Below are positions 1 through 6,033 of a stretch of 9,042 nucleotides of DNA, piece after piece. The position numbers and the translations under genes were made by a program. The notes beneath the pieces are model-generated. The model saw nothing but the letters and a program-made list of their open reading frames with translations, ran no database searches and was not told where the DNA came from. Positions within the stretch are counted from its first letter, which is position 1. Each line of letters opens with the position of its first letter. The DNA comes from DAOUAG01 sp034432935 (GTDB taxonomy: Bacteria > Chloroflexota > Dehalococcoidia > SM23-28-2 > RBG-16-64-32): contig DAOUBD010000051.1 of the NCBI GenBank assembly GCA_034432935.1, positions 1-9,042 of the forward strand, read 5' to 3'.

Positions 1-42
1 GGAAGGCGCGCCCGATCTCTGAGCCGGCAGGGAGGAGATGGC

Positions 43-194
43 GTGCTTCGGTTCCGCTCATGCCGAGGCTCCCGAAGCATGGGCCTCCGCTCGCCCTTCG
101 ACGGTGCTCAGGGTGAGCGGGAAGGGGTGCTTCGGCGTGTTCGACCCGCTCATGCTGAGGCCCTCGAAGCATGAGGTTCTCGAAGCATGAGCGG
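43..194. repeat. cluster of short palindromic intergenic repeats
   Basis: Several related repeat units are packed together. CCGCTCATGC at 146-155 is a perfect inverted match to GCATGAGCGG at 185-194. A 13-base direct repeat, CTCGAAGCATGAG, occurs at 163-175 and again at 179-191. A second unit at 87-120 pairs CCGCTCGCCCT with AGGGTGAGCGG, with one mismatch. A third, more worn unit at 54-81 begins CCGCTCATGC and ends CGAAGCATG. GTGCTTCGG occurs at 43-51 and 127-135, suggesting that a longer unit was duplicated. The family resembles REP-like intergenic repeats. Their role (transcript end, mRNA stability or a non-autonomous element) cannot be told from one locus. Confidence 0.75.
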
Positions 195-234
195 AGGGTG
201 GCGGCCCGAAGGCTTCCCCTACCAACCGGCCAAC

Positions 235-243
235 TGGTATCAT
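235..243 (+). promoter_or_regulatory. candidate extended -10 promoter of the transporter operon
   Basis: TGGTATCAT fits the extended -10 pattern TGnTATAAT with one mismatch in the hexamer. No good -35 hexamer lies 16-18 bases upstream, which is tolerated for extended -10 promoters. It would start transcription near 250 and give a leader of about 45 bases before the ATG at 296. This is a pattern match only. Confidence 0.4.
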
Positions 244-282
244 GCCAGCAAAGAGTAAAGCGTACGGGCCGATTAGCTGATA

Positions 283-288
283 GAGGGG
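283..288 (+). promoter_or_regulatory. ribosome binding site of the solute-binding protein gene
   Basis: The purine run GAGGGG ends 7 bases before the ATG at 296. It supports that start, which also places a positively charged residue pair directly ahead of a hydrophobic segment. Confidence 0.6.
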
Positions 289-295
289 TCTCGCC

Positions 296-1951
296 ATGGA
301 AACCCGCAGACTCGTCCTAGTCCTGACAGGCATCGCTGTCGTACTGGTCCTGGTGTTGGGAGGCCTCTCCGTCGCCCTCTTCGCTGGGGGCGGCTCGTCT
401 AGTCCCAACGGTACTTCCTCTGCCCAGGGCTCCCCTCTGCCGGAACGCGTGGCAGGGGAGCTGCGCCTCTTCGGCCCCGACCCCATCACTTTGGACCCTG
501 CCTGCGCCTCGGACGCCTCATCGGCGGAGTACATCGTCGAAATCTTTTCGGGGCTCGTCAGCTTCGACCGCGACCTCAACATCGTACCCGACATCGCCGA
601 GAAGTGGGATGTCAGCGATGACGGCCTGGTGTATACCTTCCACCTTCGCACGAACGTCCTCTTTCATGACCGCTCCCGGCGCGTCACCGCCTCCGACTTC
701 AAGTTCTCCATGGAGCGGGCCCTGAACCCGAAGACCCAGTCCACTGTGGGCGAGGTGTATCTGGATGATCTGGCTGGCGTCACAGAATTCGTCACCGGCA
801 AGGCCGATGAGGTGAGCGGCATCAAGGTCGTGGACGAGAACACCCTGGAGCTGACGTTAAAGGCCCCTAACGCCCTGTTCCTGGATAAGCTCACCTACCC
901 CACCTCCTACGTCGTCGACCGCAACGAGGTGAAGGACGCGACCTGCTTCGAGGGGAACTGGACGCGCAAGCCCAATGGCACGGGCCCTTTCAAGATGAAG
1001 GAGTGGCAGCTCGGTGAACGCATCGTCTTGGAGCCCAACGACGCCTACTACCTGGACCCCAAGCCATCGCTGAAGAAGGTGACCTACCTTCTGGCCGGCG
1101 GGTCGCCAATGACCATGTACGAGAACGATGAGATCGACATAACGGGCGTCGGCCTCAACGACATCGAACGGGTGCGGGACCCCAGCGAGCCCCTGAACAA
1201 GGAGTATGTGGAGTCCGAGTCGCTGGACGTGTACTACATAGGCTTCAACACGGCGGAGAAGCCGTTCGATGACCCGCGGGTCAGGCGGGCGCTGGCCATG
1301 GCCGTGGACCGGGACCTCCTGGCTAACGATATTCTCCAGGGCCTATTCGCGCCTGCCAAGGGGGTCCTGCCGCCCGGCATGCCGGGGTACAACGACAAGC
1401 TAAAGGGGATACCTTATGATCCCGATGCTGCCCGCAAGCTCCTGGACGAAGCGGGCGGACCGGATCTGCTCAAGGACGTGACCCTGCTCACCACCGGCCA
1501 AGGGGCTAGCCCCTCGGACGTCCTGGAGGCCATCACCGCCATGTGGGAGGAGAACCTGGGGGTGAATATCACCATCGAGCAAGAAGAGTTCGGCTCTTTC
1601 CTGAGGGACTTGGACCTGGGGAACTTCCAGATCTTCTCGCTGGGCTGGATCGCCGACTACCCTGATCCCCAGAACTTCTTGGAGATCAAGTTCCACTCCA
1701 AGAGCGGAAACAACGAGACCAAGTACTCCAACCCAGACGTGGATGCCCTGCTAGAGAAGGCGCGGGTGGAGACCGACCAAGCGAAGCGGTTCGAGCTCTA
1801 CCAGAAGGCTGAGGAGACCATCGTCTCGGATGCCCCGTGGGTCCCGCTGTACCATACCAAGGCCCACGCCCTGATCAAGCCCTGGGTCAAGGGCTTCGAG
1901 ATACCGCCCTTCGTCATTGAGAACCTGCGCTACGTAAGCGTCGAAAGATAG
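296..1951 (+). CDS. ABC transporter solute-binding protein, family 5 (peptide/nickel type)
   Basis: This 551-residue protein would capture a small ligand, probably a di- or oligopeptide, outside the membrane and deliver it to the two permeases encoded next. Residues 1-5 (METRR) precede a hydrophobic stretch at about 6-30, followed by a Gly/Ser/Pro-rich linker to about residue 50. The family 5 binding fold follows. The stretch AEKWDVSDDGLVYTFHLR at about 101-118 and the FHD...VTASDFKFSMERAL segment at about 123-143 are typical of this family. Length is normal. There is no lipobox cysteine: the first Cys is residue 70, inside the mature domain. The protein is therefore either anchored by an uncleaved N-terminal helix or cut by signal peptidase I near Ala30. 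Ligand identity cannot be read from sequence; family members also bind nickel, haem, oligosaccharides or opines. The stop lies 15 bases before the permease start, so the genes form an operon. Family assignment is secure and the substrate is open. Confidence 0.93.
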   Translation: METRRLVLVLTGIAVVLVLVLGGLSVALFAGGGSSSPNGTSSAQGSPLPERVAGELRLFGPDPITLDPACASDASSAEYIVEIFSGLVSFDRDLNIVPDIAEKWDVSDDGLVYTFHLRTNVLFHDRSRRVTASDFKFSMERALNPKTQSTVGEVYLDDLAGVTEFVTGKADEVSGIKVVDENTLELTLKAPNALFLDKLTYPTSYVVDRNEVKDATCFEGNWTRKPNGTGPFKMKEWQLGERIVLEPNDAYYLDPKPSLKKVTYLLAGGSPMTMYENDEIDITGVGLNDIERVRDPSEPLNKEYVESESLDVYYIGFNTAEKPFDDPRVRRALAMAVDRDLLANDILQGLFAPAKGVLPPGMPGYNDKLKGIPYDPDAARKLLDEAGGPDLLKDVTLLTTGQGASPSDVLEAITAMWEENLGVNITIEQEEFGSFLRDLDLGNFQIFSLGWIADYPDPQNFLEIKFHSKSGNNETKYSNPDVDALLEKARVETDQAKRFELYQKAEETIVSDAPWVPLYHTKAHALIKPWVKGFEIPPFVIENLRYVSVER

Positions 1952-1966
1952 ACCGGGGAATCGGGC

Positions 1967-2983
1967 ATGAAGGGGCTGGCCGCATACGTCGCTAGGCGCC
2001 TCCTCCTGATACCGCTGATCCTGTTGGTGATATCGGCCGTCACCTTTGCCCTGGGCCGTTTCGCCCCCTCGGACTACGTGGAGATACAAGCCGGAGAGAG
2101 GGCGAGCCCGGAGACCATCGCCCGCATCAAGGAGGAGCGGGGTCTGAACGATCCCGTGTACGAGCAGTACGGCCGCTATCTGTGGCGGTTTCTCCACGGC
2201 GATTTTGGCGTGAGCACCAAGTACCGGGGCGTCGATGTGGAAGAGGTCATCTTTCCTCGCCTGTGGGTGACCGTCCAGTATAACCTTATCGCCACGGTGC
2301 TGGTCTTCGCTATCGGGCTGCCGGTGGGCACCTGGGCGGCCCTCAAGCGGGGGACATGGTTGGACCCCCTAGCCATAGGCGCCTTCCTTGTCTTAGCGTC
2401 GATCCCGGTCGTTGTCACCATCCCCATTCTCCAGTGGCTCTTGGCGGTGAAGTTGGACCTACTGCCCTCTGGCGGCTGGGAGACGGTGGACCTGTTCGGC
2501 GGCGCCCTGCGGGTGGATGCAATAAACACCAACTTCGGCGAGGTGGGCATCTTCTCTAAGCAGATCATCCTGCCGGTGCTGATCCTGACCCTGCCGGGTA
2601 TAGCCGGGGTGGCCCGATACATGCGGGCGCAGGTGTTAGAGGTGCTGGACCAAGACTACGTACGTACGGCCCGGGCCAAGGGTTTGCAGGAGTTCGCCGT
2701 GGTGAGCCGCCACGTAGCCCGCAATGCGCTGCTCCCCATCGCCACCATTATGGGGTTCGAATTGGCGGGGCTGCTCTCCGGCTCCATCTTCTTGGAGACG
2801 CTGCTGGGCATTCCCGGGATCGGTAGCTTCGCCTTCGAGTCCATCACCGCCCGGGATTACGACAGCATCATGGCCATCGTCCTCATTGGGGCCACGGCCT
2901 TCATGCTGGCCAACCTGCTGGTGGACGTCGCCTACGGTTTTATCGACCCGCGCATCAGGCTCTCGGGGGAGGCGCAGGGTTGA
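1967..2983 (+). CDS. ABC transporter permease, DppB/OppB type
   Basis: This 338-residue integral membrane protein would form one half of the transport channel of a peptide-type importer. An N-terminal transmembrane helix (about 8-30) is followed by an extracytoplasmic segment with the family's ERGLNDPVYEQYGRYLWRFL-like stretch (about 57-76) and GDFGVS (78-83). Further helices lie at about 104-125, 134-160, 199-218, 254-278 and 302-324. The cytoplasmic EAA loop that contacts the ATPase is visible at about 230-258 (DYVRTARAKGLQEFAVVSRH followed by ARNALLPI). After it comes the DppB-typical LETLLGIPGIG (about 276-286). Start choice: GGGGA at 1955-1959 sits 7 bases before the ATG. The stop overlaps the start of the next permease gene, implying coupled translation. 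The intact EAA loop implies that a working ATPase exists, though none is encoded in this window. Substrate class is inferred from family only. Confidence 0.93.
   Translation: MKGLAAYVARRLLLIPLILLVISAVTFALGRFAPSDYVEIQAGERASPETIARIKEERGLNDPVYEQYGRYLWRFLHGDFGVSTKYRGVDVEEVIFPRLWVTVQYNLIATVLVFAIGLPVGTWAALKRGTWLDPLAIGAFLVLASIPVVVTIPILQWLLAVKLDLLPSGGWETVDLFGGALRVDAINTNFGEVGIFSKQIILPVLILTLPGIAGVARYMRAQVLEVLDQDYVRTARAKGLQEFAVVSRHVARNALLPIATIMGFELAGLLSGSIFLETLLGIPGIGSFAFESITARDYDSIMAIVLIGATAFMLANLLVDVAYGFIDPRIRLSGEAQG
2965..2972 (+). promoter_or_regulatory. ribosome binding site supporting a TTG start
   Basis: GGGGGAGG lies inside the 3' end of the first permease gene, 7 bases before the TTG at 2980. 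It is the main reason for accepting this rare start codon for the second permease. Confidence 0.6.
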
Positions 2984-3948
2984 GCCTTGCCGAGGCTCCG
3001 GCCGATGTCTGGGGCGAGGCCGCTGCGCCCCGGCCCGCTGGCTTCCGGTTCCTGCGCCGCCTCTTACGGCGGCCCTTAGCCGTCGCTGCCCTCCTTGTCA
3101 TTCTGACGGTCTACCTGGCGGGGGTCCTTGCCCCCTGGGTGGCCCCGTACGGCTTCAACGAAACCGATTTCCGCAGCCGCTTTTCGGGCCCAACCTGGGA
3201 GCACCCGCTGGGCACCGACCGGCTGGGCCGGGACCTGCTGTCTCGCGTCATCTGGTCGGCCCAGACCACCACCATCATCTCCGTTGCGGCGGTGGCCACC
3301 GGCGGTCTGGCGCTGGGGGTTTCCTTGGGGCTGCTGGCCGGGTACGCGGGGGGCCGCACAGACGCCATCATCATGCGCCTGGCCGACGGCTTCTACTCCG
3401 TCCCCACCATCCTGCTGCTGCTGATCATCAACGCTACCCTGAAGGACAGGGTGGTGGACCTGTTCCGGAACATCGAGGACTTCACCGGGTTCCCGGGTCT
3501 GGTGAGCTCTGGCGCGCCCACCTATTTTCTGGTTTTTGGGGCCCTTTCCATCTTCGGTTGGGTGGGCATGGCGCGCCTTGTCCGTTCCCAGGTGCTCTCC
3601 TTGCGGGAATCGGCCTACGTACTGGCGGCCCGCGCCGCCGGCGCCTCGACGCCCCGAATACTGTTCAGGCACCTCTTGCCCAATCTGACCAACCTCATCG
3701 TGGTGGTGGTAACGCTATCGCTGGGGGCCGCCGCAGGCTCGGAGGTGGCCCTGACCTGGCTGGGGATAGGCGTCCAGGCGCCGCACCCCAGCTTCGGCAT
3801 CATGATCTTCGAAGGTTCCGGGCTCAGCAATCTCAAGGCCCACCCCAACCTGATCCTGGTGCCAGCCTCGGTGGTGGCTGCCCTGATGCTATCCTTCAAC
3901 CTCCTGGGAGACGCCCTTACGGACGTCCTTTCGCCCAGGCGGCGGTAA
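2980..3948 (+). CDS. ABC transporter permease, DppC/OppC type
   Basis: This 322-residue membrane protein would be the second half of the channel, pairing with the DppB-type subunit. It has a cytoplasmic N-terminus of about 30 residues rich in Ala and Pro, a first helix at about 33-52, then the diagnostic DppC motif HPLGTDRLGRDLLSRVIW (about 75-92). Core helices follow, and an EAA loop lies at about 211-236 (SAYVLAARAAGASTPRILFR, then HLLPNL). Start choice: the reading frame opens with TTG at 2980, overlapping the upstream TGA as TTGA. GGGGGAGG at 2965-2972 ends 7 bases before it, and no in-frame ATG lies nearby. Overlap plus the strong site argues for translational coupling and a 1:1 ratio of the permeases. 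The gene ends 87 bases before tig, and no ATPase genes follow as they often do in this family. Confidence 0.92.
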   Translation: MSLAEAPADVWGEAAAPRPAGFRFLRRLLRRPLAVAALLVILTVYLAGVLAPWVAPYGFNETDFRSRFSGPTWEHPLGTDRLGRDLLSRVIWSAQTTTIISVAAVATGGLALGVSLGLLAGYAGGRTDAIIMRLADGFYSVPTILLLLIINATLKDRVVDLFRNIEDFTGFPGLVSSGAPTYFLVFGALSIFGWVGMARLVRSQVLSLRESAYVLAARAAGASTPRILFRHLLPNLTNLIVVVVTLSLGAAAGSEVALTWLGIGVQAPHPSFGIMIFEGSGLSNLKAHPNLILVPASVVAALMLSFNLLGDALTDVLSPRRR

Positions 3949-4019
3949 CTCGGTGCTAGGGAAGTTGGGGAGCTGGCGCAGACAGGGTGCCACCCGCCGC
4001 GGCCGTCAACCGCCCGCCC

Positions 4020-4028
4020 TGCTATAAT
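4020..4028 (+). promoter_or_regulatory. extended -10 promoter of tig-clpP-clpX, probably leaderless
   Basis: TGCTATAAT is a perfect extended -10 box (TGn followed by the consensus hexamer TATAAT at 4023-4028). No -35 hexamer is seen at the usual distance. Only 7 bases separate the hexamer from the GTG start of trigger factor at 4036, so transcription would begin at or within a base or two of the start codon. There is no Shine-Dalgarno sequence in between. Together these predict a leaderless mRNA. Confidence 0.75.
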
Positions 4029-4035
4029 CGAAGAC

Positions 4036-5382
4036 GTGAAGGTTTCTGTAGAGCGCATCCCCCAGAGCCAGGTCCTCCTGCAAGTGGAGGCTAGCCCCGA
4101 GGAGATGGAGCGCTCCCTGGATCAGGCTTACCGCAACCTTGTCAAGCAGGTGACAGTGCCTGGTTTCCGCAAGGGCAAGGCGCCCAGGAACATGCTGGAG
4201 CGGCACCTGGGCCGCGATCGCCTGGTGCGGGAGGCCATCGAGCTCCTCATCCCCCAACTATTCCAGGCGGCGCTGAAGGAACACAACATCGATCCCATCG
4301 GTGAACCAGACATCGAGGTGGTGACGAAGGAGCCCCTGGTCTTCAAGGCCATCGTGCCGCTGGAGCCATCGGTGGATCTCGGCGATTACAGGAGCATCCG
4401 TGTCCAGCGGGAGGAGGTGCAGGTCAAGGAAGAGGATGTGGACGGCCTCCTCGAGGAGCTGCGGTACCGCTACGCGGTGCACGAGCCGGTGGAGCGCCCG
4501 ATCCAGGCCGGCGACATCGTGCGGGCGGACGTGCGAATCGTCATCGGTGGCAAGGAAGTCTTCCGCGAGGAGGACGCCCAGTTCCGGCTGCGGAAGGGTG
4601 CCACGATCCTACTGCCAGGCTTCGCCGAAGGCGTGACGGGCATGGCCAAGGGCGAGACCAAGGAGATACCTGTTTCCGTCCCCGAGGGCGAGCGGCCCCT
4701 ATCGGGCAGAAGCGGCACCGCTACCGTCACCGTGAAGGAAGTGAAGGAGGAGCGGCTGCCGGAACTGACCGACGACTTCGCGCGGGAGGTGGGCGAAGGT
4801 TTCGAAAGCCTGGCGGCGCTGCGTGACCGGCTGCGCTCCGACCTGCGGGAGCGACTGGAGGCCGAGGCGGAGGAGGATTACCGGGAAAAAGCACTGTCCG
4901 CCCTGGTGGAGAAGGCGCCAGTCATCGAATTCCCGCCGCTGCTGGTGGACCGGGAGATCGAACGTCTGATCCACGATCAAGCCCACGCCAGCGGCATGGA
5001 CGTAGAGGGCTATCTTCAGATGATCAAACGCTCTGGCGAGCAGATCGTCAAGGAGCTGACGCCGGCGGCCACCGAGCGCGTGCGCCGGGCCCTGGCCGTG
5101 GAGCACCTGGCAGAGAAAGAGAACATTCAGGTTACGAGCGAGGAGATCGATGCCGAGATCGAGAGCCTGGTCGTTTCTTCTGGGCAGTCGGCCGAGGAGA
5201 TACGGACGCTGCTGTCAACCAGGGGCGGGCGGGCTTCGATAGGGCATAGCCTGTTCGTGAGAAAGACCATAGACCGGCTTGTGGAGATCGTATCCCAGGA
5301 CGGCGCGAGAGAGGCCCCAGGCCAGGAGAAAGGCGCGGCCCAGAAGGCCAGCGCGGCAACGGGCGCAGAGGAGGAATCGTGA
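4036..5382 (+). CDS. tig: trigger factor, ribosome-associated chaperone
   Basis: Trigger factor docks at the ribosome exit tunnel and shields nascent chains in the cytoplasm. The 448 residues fit the family. The N-terminal ribosome-binding domain (about 1-115) carries the signature GFRKGKAP at 43-50. The FKBP-like prolyl isomerase domain (about 150-235) follows, ending at the conserved ERLPELTDDFA (239-249). The helical chaperone domain spans about 250-420, and a low-complexity tail rich in Ala, Glu and Gln closes the protein. The isomerase domain looks degenerate: PGF (194-196) is kept, but by my alignment from memory the position of E. coli Tyr221 is Glu219 and the usual DFTG stretch is absent. 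The GTG start is chosen because MKVSVERIPQSQ matches the conserved family beginning. The next ATG would remove part of the ribosome-binding domain. The stop overlaps the clpP start (GTGA). Confidence 0.96.
   Translation: MKVSVERIPQSQVLLQVEASPEEMERSLDQAYRNLVKQVTVPGFRKGKAPRNMLERHLGRDRLVREAIELLIPQLFQAALKEHNIDPIGEPDIEVVTKEPLVFKAIVPLEPSVDLGDYRSIRVQREEVQVKEEDVDGLLEELRYRYAVHEPVERPIQAGDIVRADVRIVIGGKEVFREEDAQFRLRKGATILLPGFAEGVTGMAKGETKEIPVSVPEGERPLSGRSGTATVTVKEVKEERLPELTDDFAREVGEGFESLAALRDRLRSDLRERLEAEAEEDYREKALSALVEKAPVIEFPPLLVDREIERLIHDQAHASGMDVEGYLQMIKRSGEQIVKELTPAATERVRRALAVEHLAEKENIQVTSEEIDAEIESLVVSSGQSAEEIRTLLSTRGGRASIGHSLFVRKTIDRLVEIVSQDGAREAPGQEKGAAQKASAATGAEEES
5368..5374 (+). promoter_or_regulatory. 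ribosome binding site of clpP
   Basis: GAGGAGG, within the last codons of tig, ends 4 bases before the GTG at 5379. That is slightly close but workable. The alternative ATG at 5394 would be about 20 bases away, so the GTG overlapping the tig stop is preferred. Confidence 0.55.
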
Positions 5383-6029
5383 GCACGAGTAGCATGAGGG
5401 ACAAAGGGCCGGAAGGCATCATTCCGTACGTTGTGGAGCAGAGCCCCCGGGGCGAGAGGGCTTTTGACATCTTTTCGCTCCTTCTCAAGGAGCGCATCGT
5501 ATTTTTGGGGACGCCCATCGATGACCAGATCGCCAATCTGATCATCGCCCAGCTCTTGTATTTGGAGCGGGAGGACCCGGAGAAGGACATCAACATGTAC
5601 ATCCACTCGCCGGGCGGCATCGTCAGCGCGGGCCTGGCGATCTACGACACCATGCAGCTCTCCCGGTGCGACATCGCCACCATCTGCGTCGGCTCGTGCG
5701 CCAGCATGGGCACGGTGCTTTTGGCCGCTGGCACCAAGGGGAAGCGTTACGCTTTGCCCAATTCCACCATCCATATACATCAGGCGGTCATCCGCGGTGT
5801 GGGTGGCCAGGCCACGGACGTGGAGATCCATGCGCGGGAGGTCTTGCGCCAGAATCAGATCATCCGGGAGATCCTGGCCAGGCACACGGGCCAGGATCTG
5901 GAGCGGATCATCCGTGACACCGACCGCGACTTCTTCATGGACGCGGCGCAAGCTAAGGAGTACGGTATCATCGACGAGATACTACAGCCGGTGAAGAAGG
6001 TCACGGCCGGCGAAGGGACGAAAGCGTAA
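5379..6029 (+). CDS. clpP: ATP-dependent Clp protease proteolytic subunit
   Basis: ClpP forms the double-ring serine protease chamber that degrades proteins fed in by ClpX or another Clp ATPase. The 216 residues are a normal length. The catalytic triad is complete: Ser109 in GSCASMG (105-111), His134 in HIHQ, and Asp184 in RDTDRD (179-184). The conserved MYIHSPGG (73-80), QATDVEIHAREVL (144-156) and EYGIIDEI (194-201) are present. Two details are unusual. The segment after the catalytic His reads HQAVIRGVGGQATD, where most ClpPs have HQPLGG.QGQATD, so the proline is lost and one residue is gained. The residues before the nucleophile are GSCA rather than the common GQAA or GLAA. Neither removes a catalytic residue. 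Its start overlaps the tig stop and clpX begins 4 bases after its end, so ClpX is the obvious partner. A second ClpP elsewhere in the genome is possible. Confidence 0.96.
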   Translation: MSTSSMRDKGPEGIIPYVVEQSPRGERAFDIFSLLLKERIVFLGTPIDDQIANLIIAQLLYLEREDPEKDINMYIHSPGGIVSAGLAIYDTMQLSRCDIATICVGSCASMGTVLLAAGTKGKRYALPNSTIHIHQAVIRGVGGQATDVEIHAREVLRQNQIIREILARHTGQDLERIIRDTDRDFFMDAAQAKEYGIIDEILQPVKKVTAGEGTKA

Positions 6030-6033
6030 AACC

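Noticed and set aside
38..190. A 51-codon + strand frame beginning ATG at 38
   Set aside because: It is made almost entirely of the repeat units, and the purine run in front of it is too close to the ATG to serve as a ribosome site.
58..651. A 197-codon minus strand open frame across the repeat cluster and the binding protein gene
   Set aside because: More than half is antisense to a clear gene, the rest is palindromic repeat, and no protein family is suggested.
2724..3959. A 411-codon + strand open frame overlapping both permease genes
   Set aside because: It is a frame-shifted shadow of the two permeases. The translation is rich in Pro, Arg, Gly and Ser as expected from GC-rich codons read out of phase, and both overlapped genes have clear family motifs.
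3985..4013. Hairpin-like sequences (GGGTGCCACCC, GCGG-N7-CCGC) between the permease gene and tig as a terminator
   Set aside because: One loop is a single base, the other stem is only 4 bases, and no T-run follows either.
5127..5951. A 274-codon minus strand open frame opposite tig and clpP
   Set aside because: It lies wholly antisense to two conserved genes, has no recognisable domain, and is the expected mirror of GC-biased codon use.
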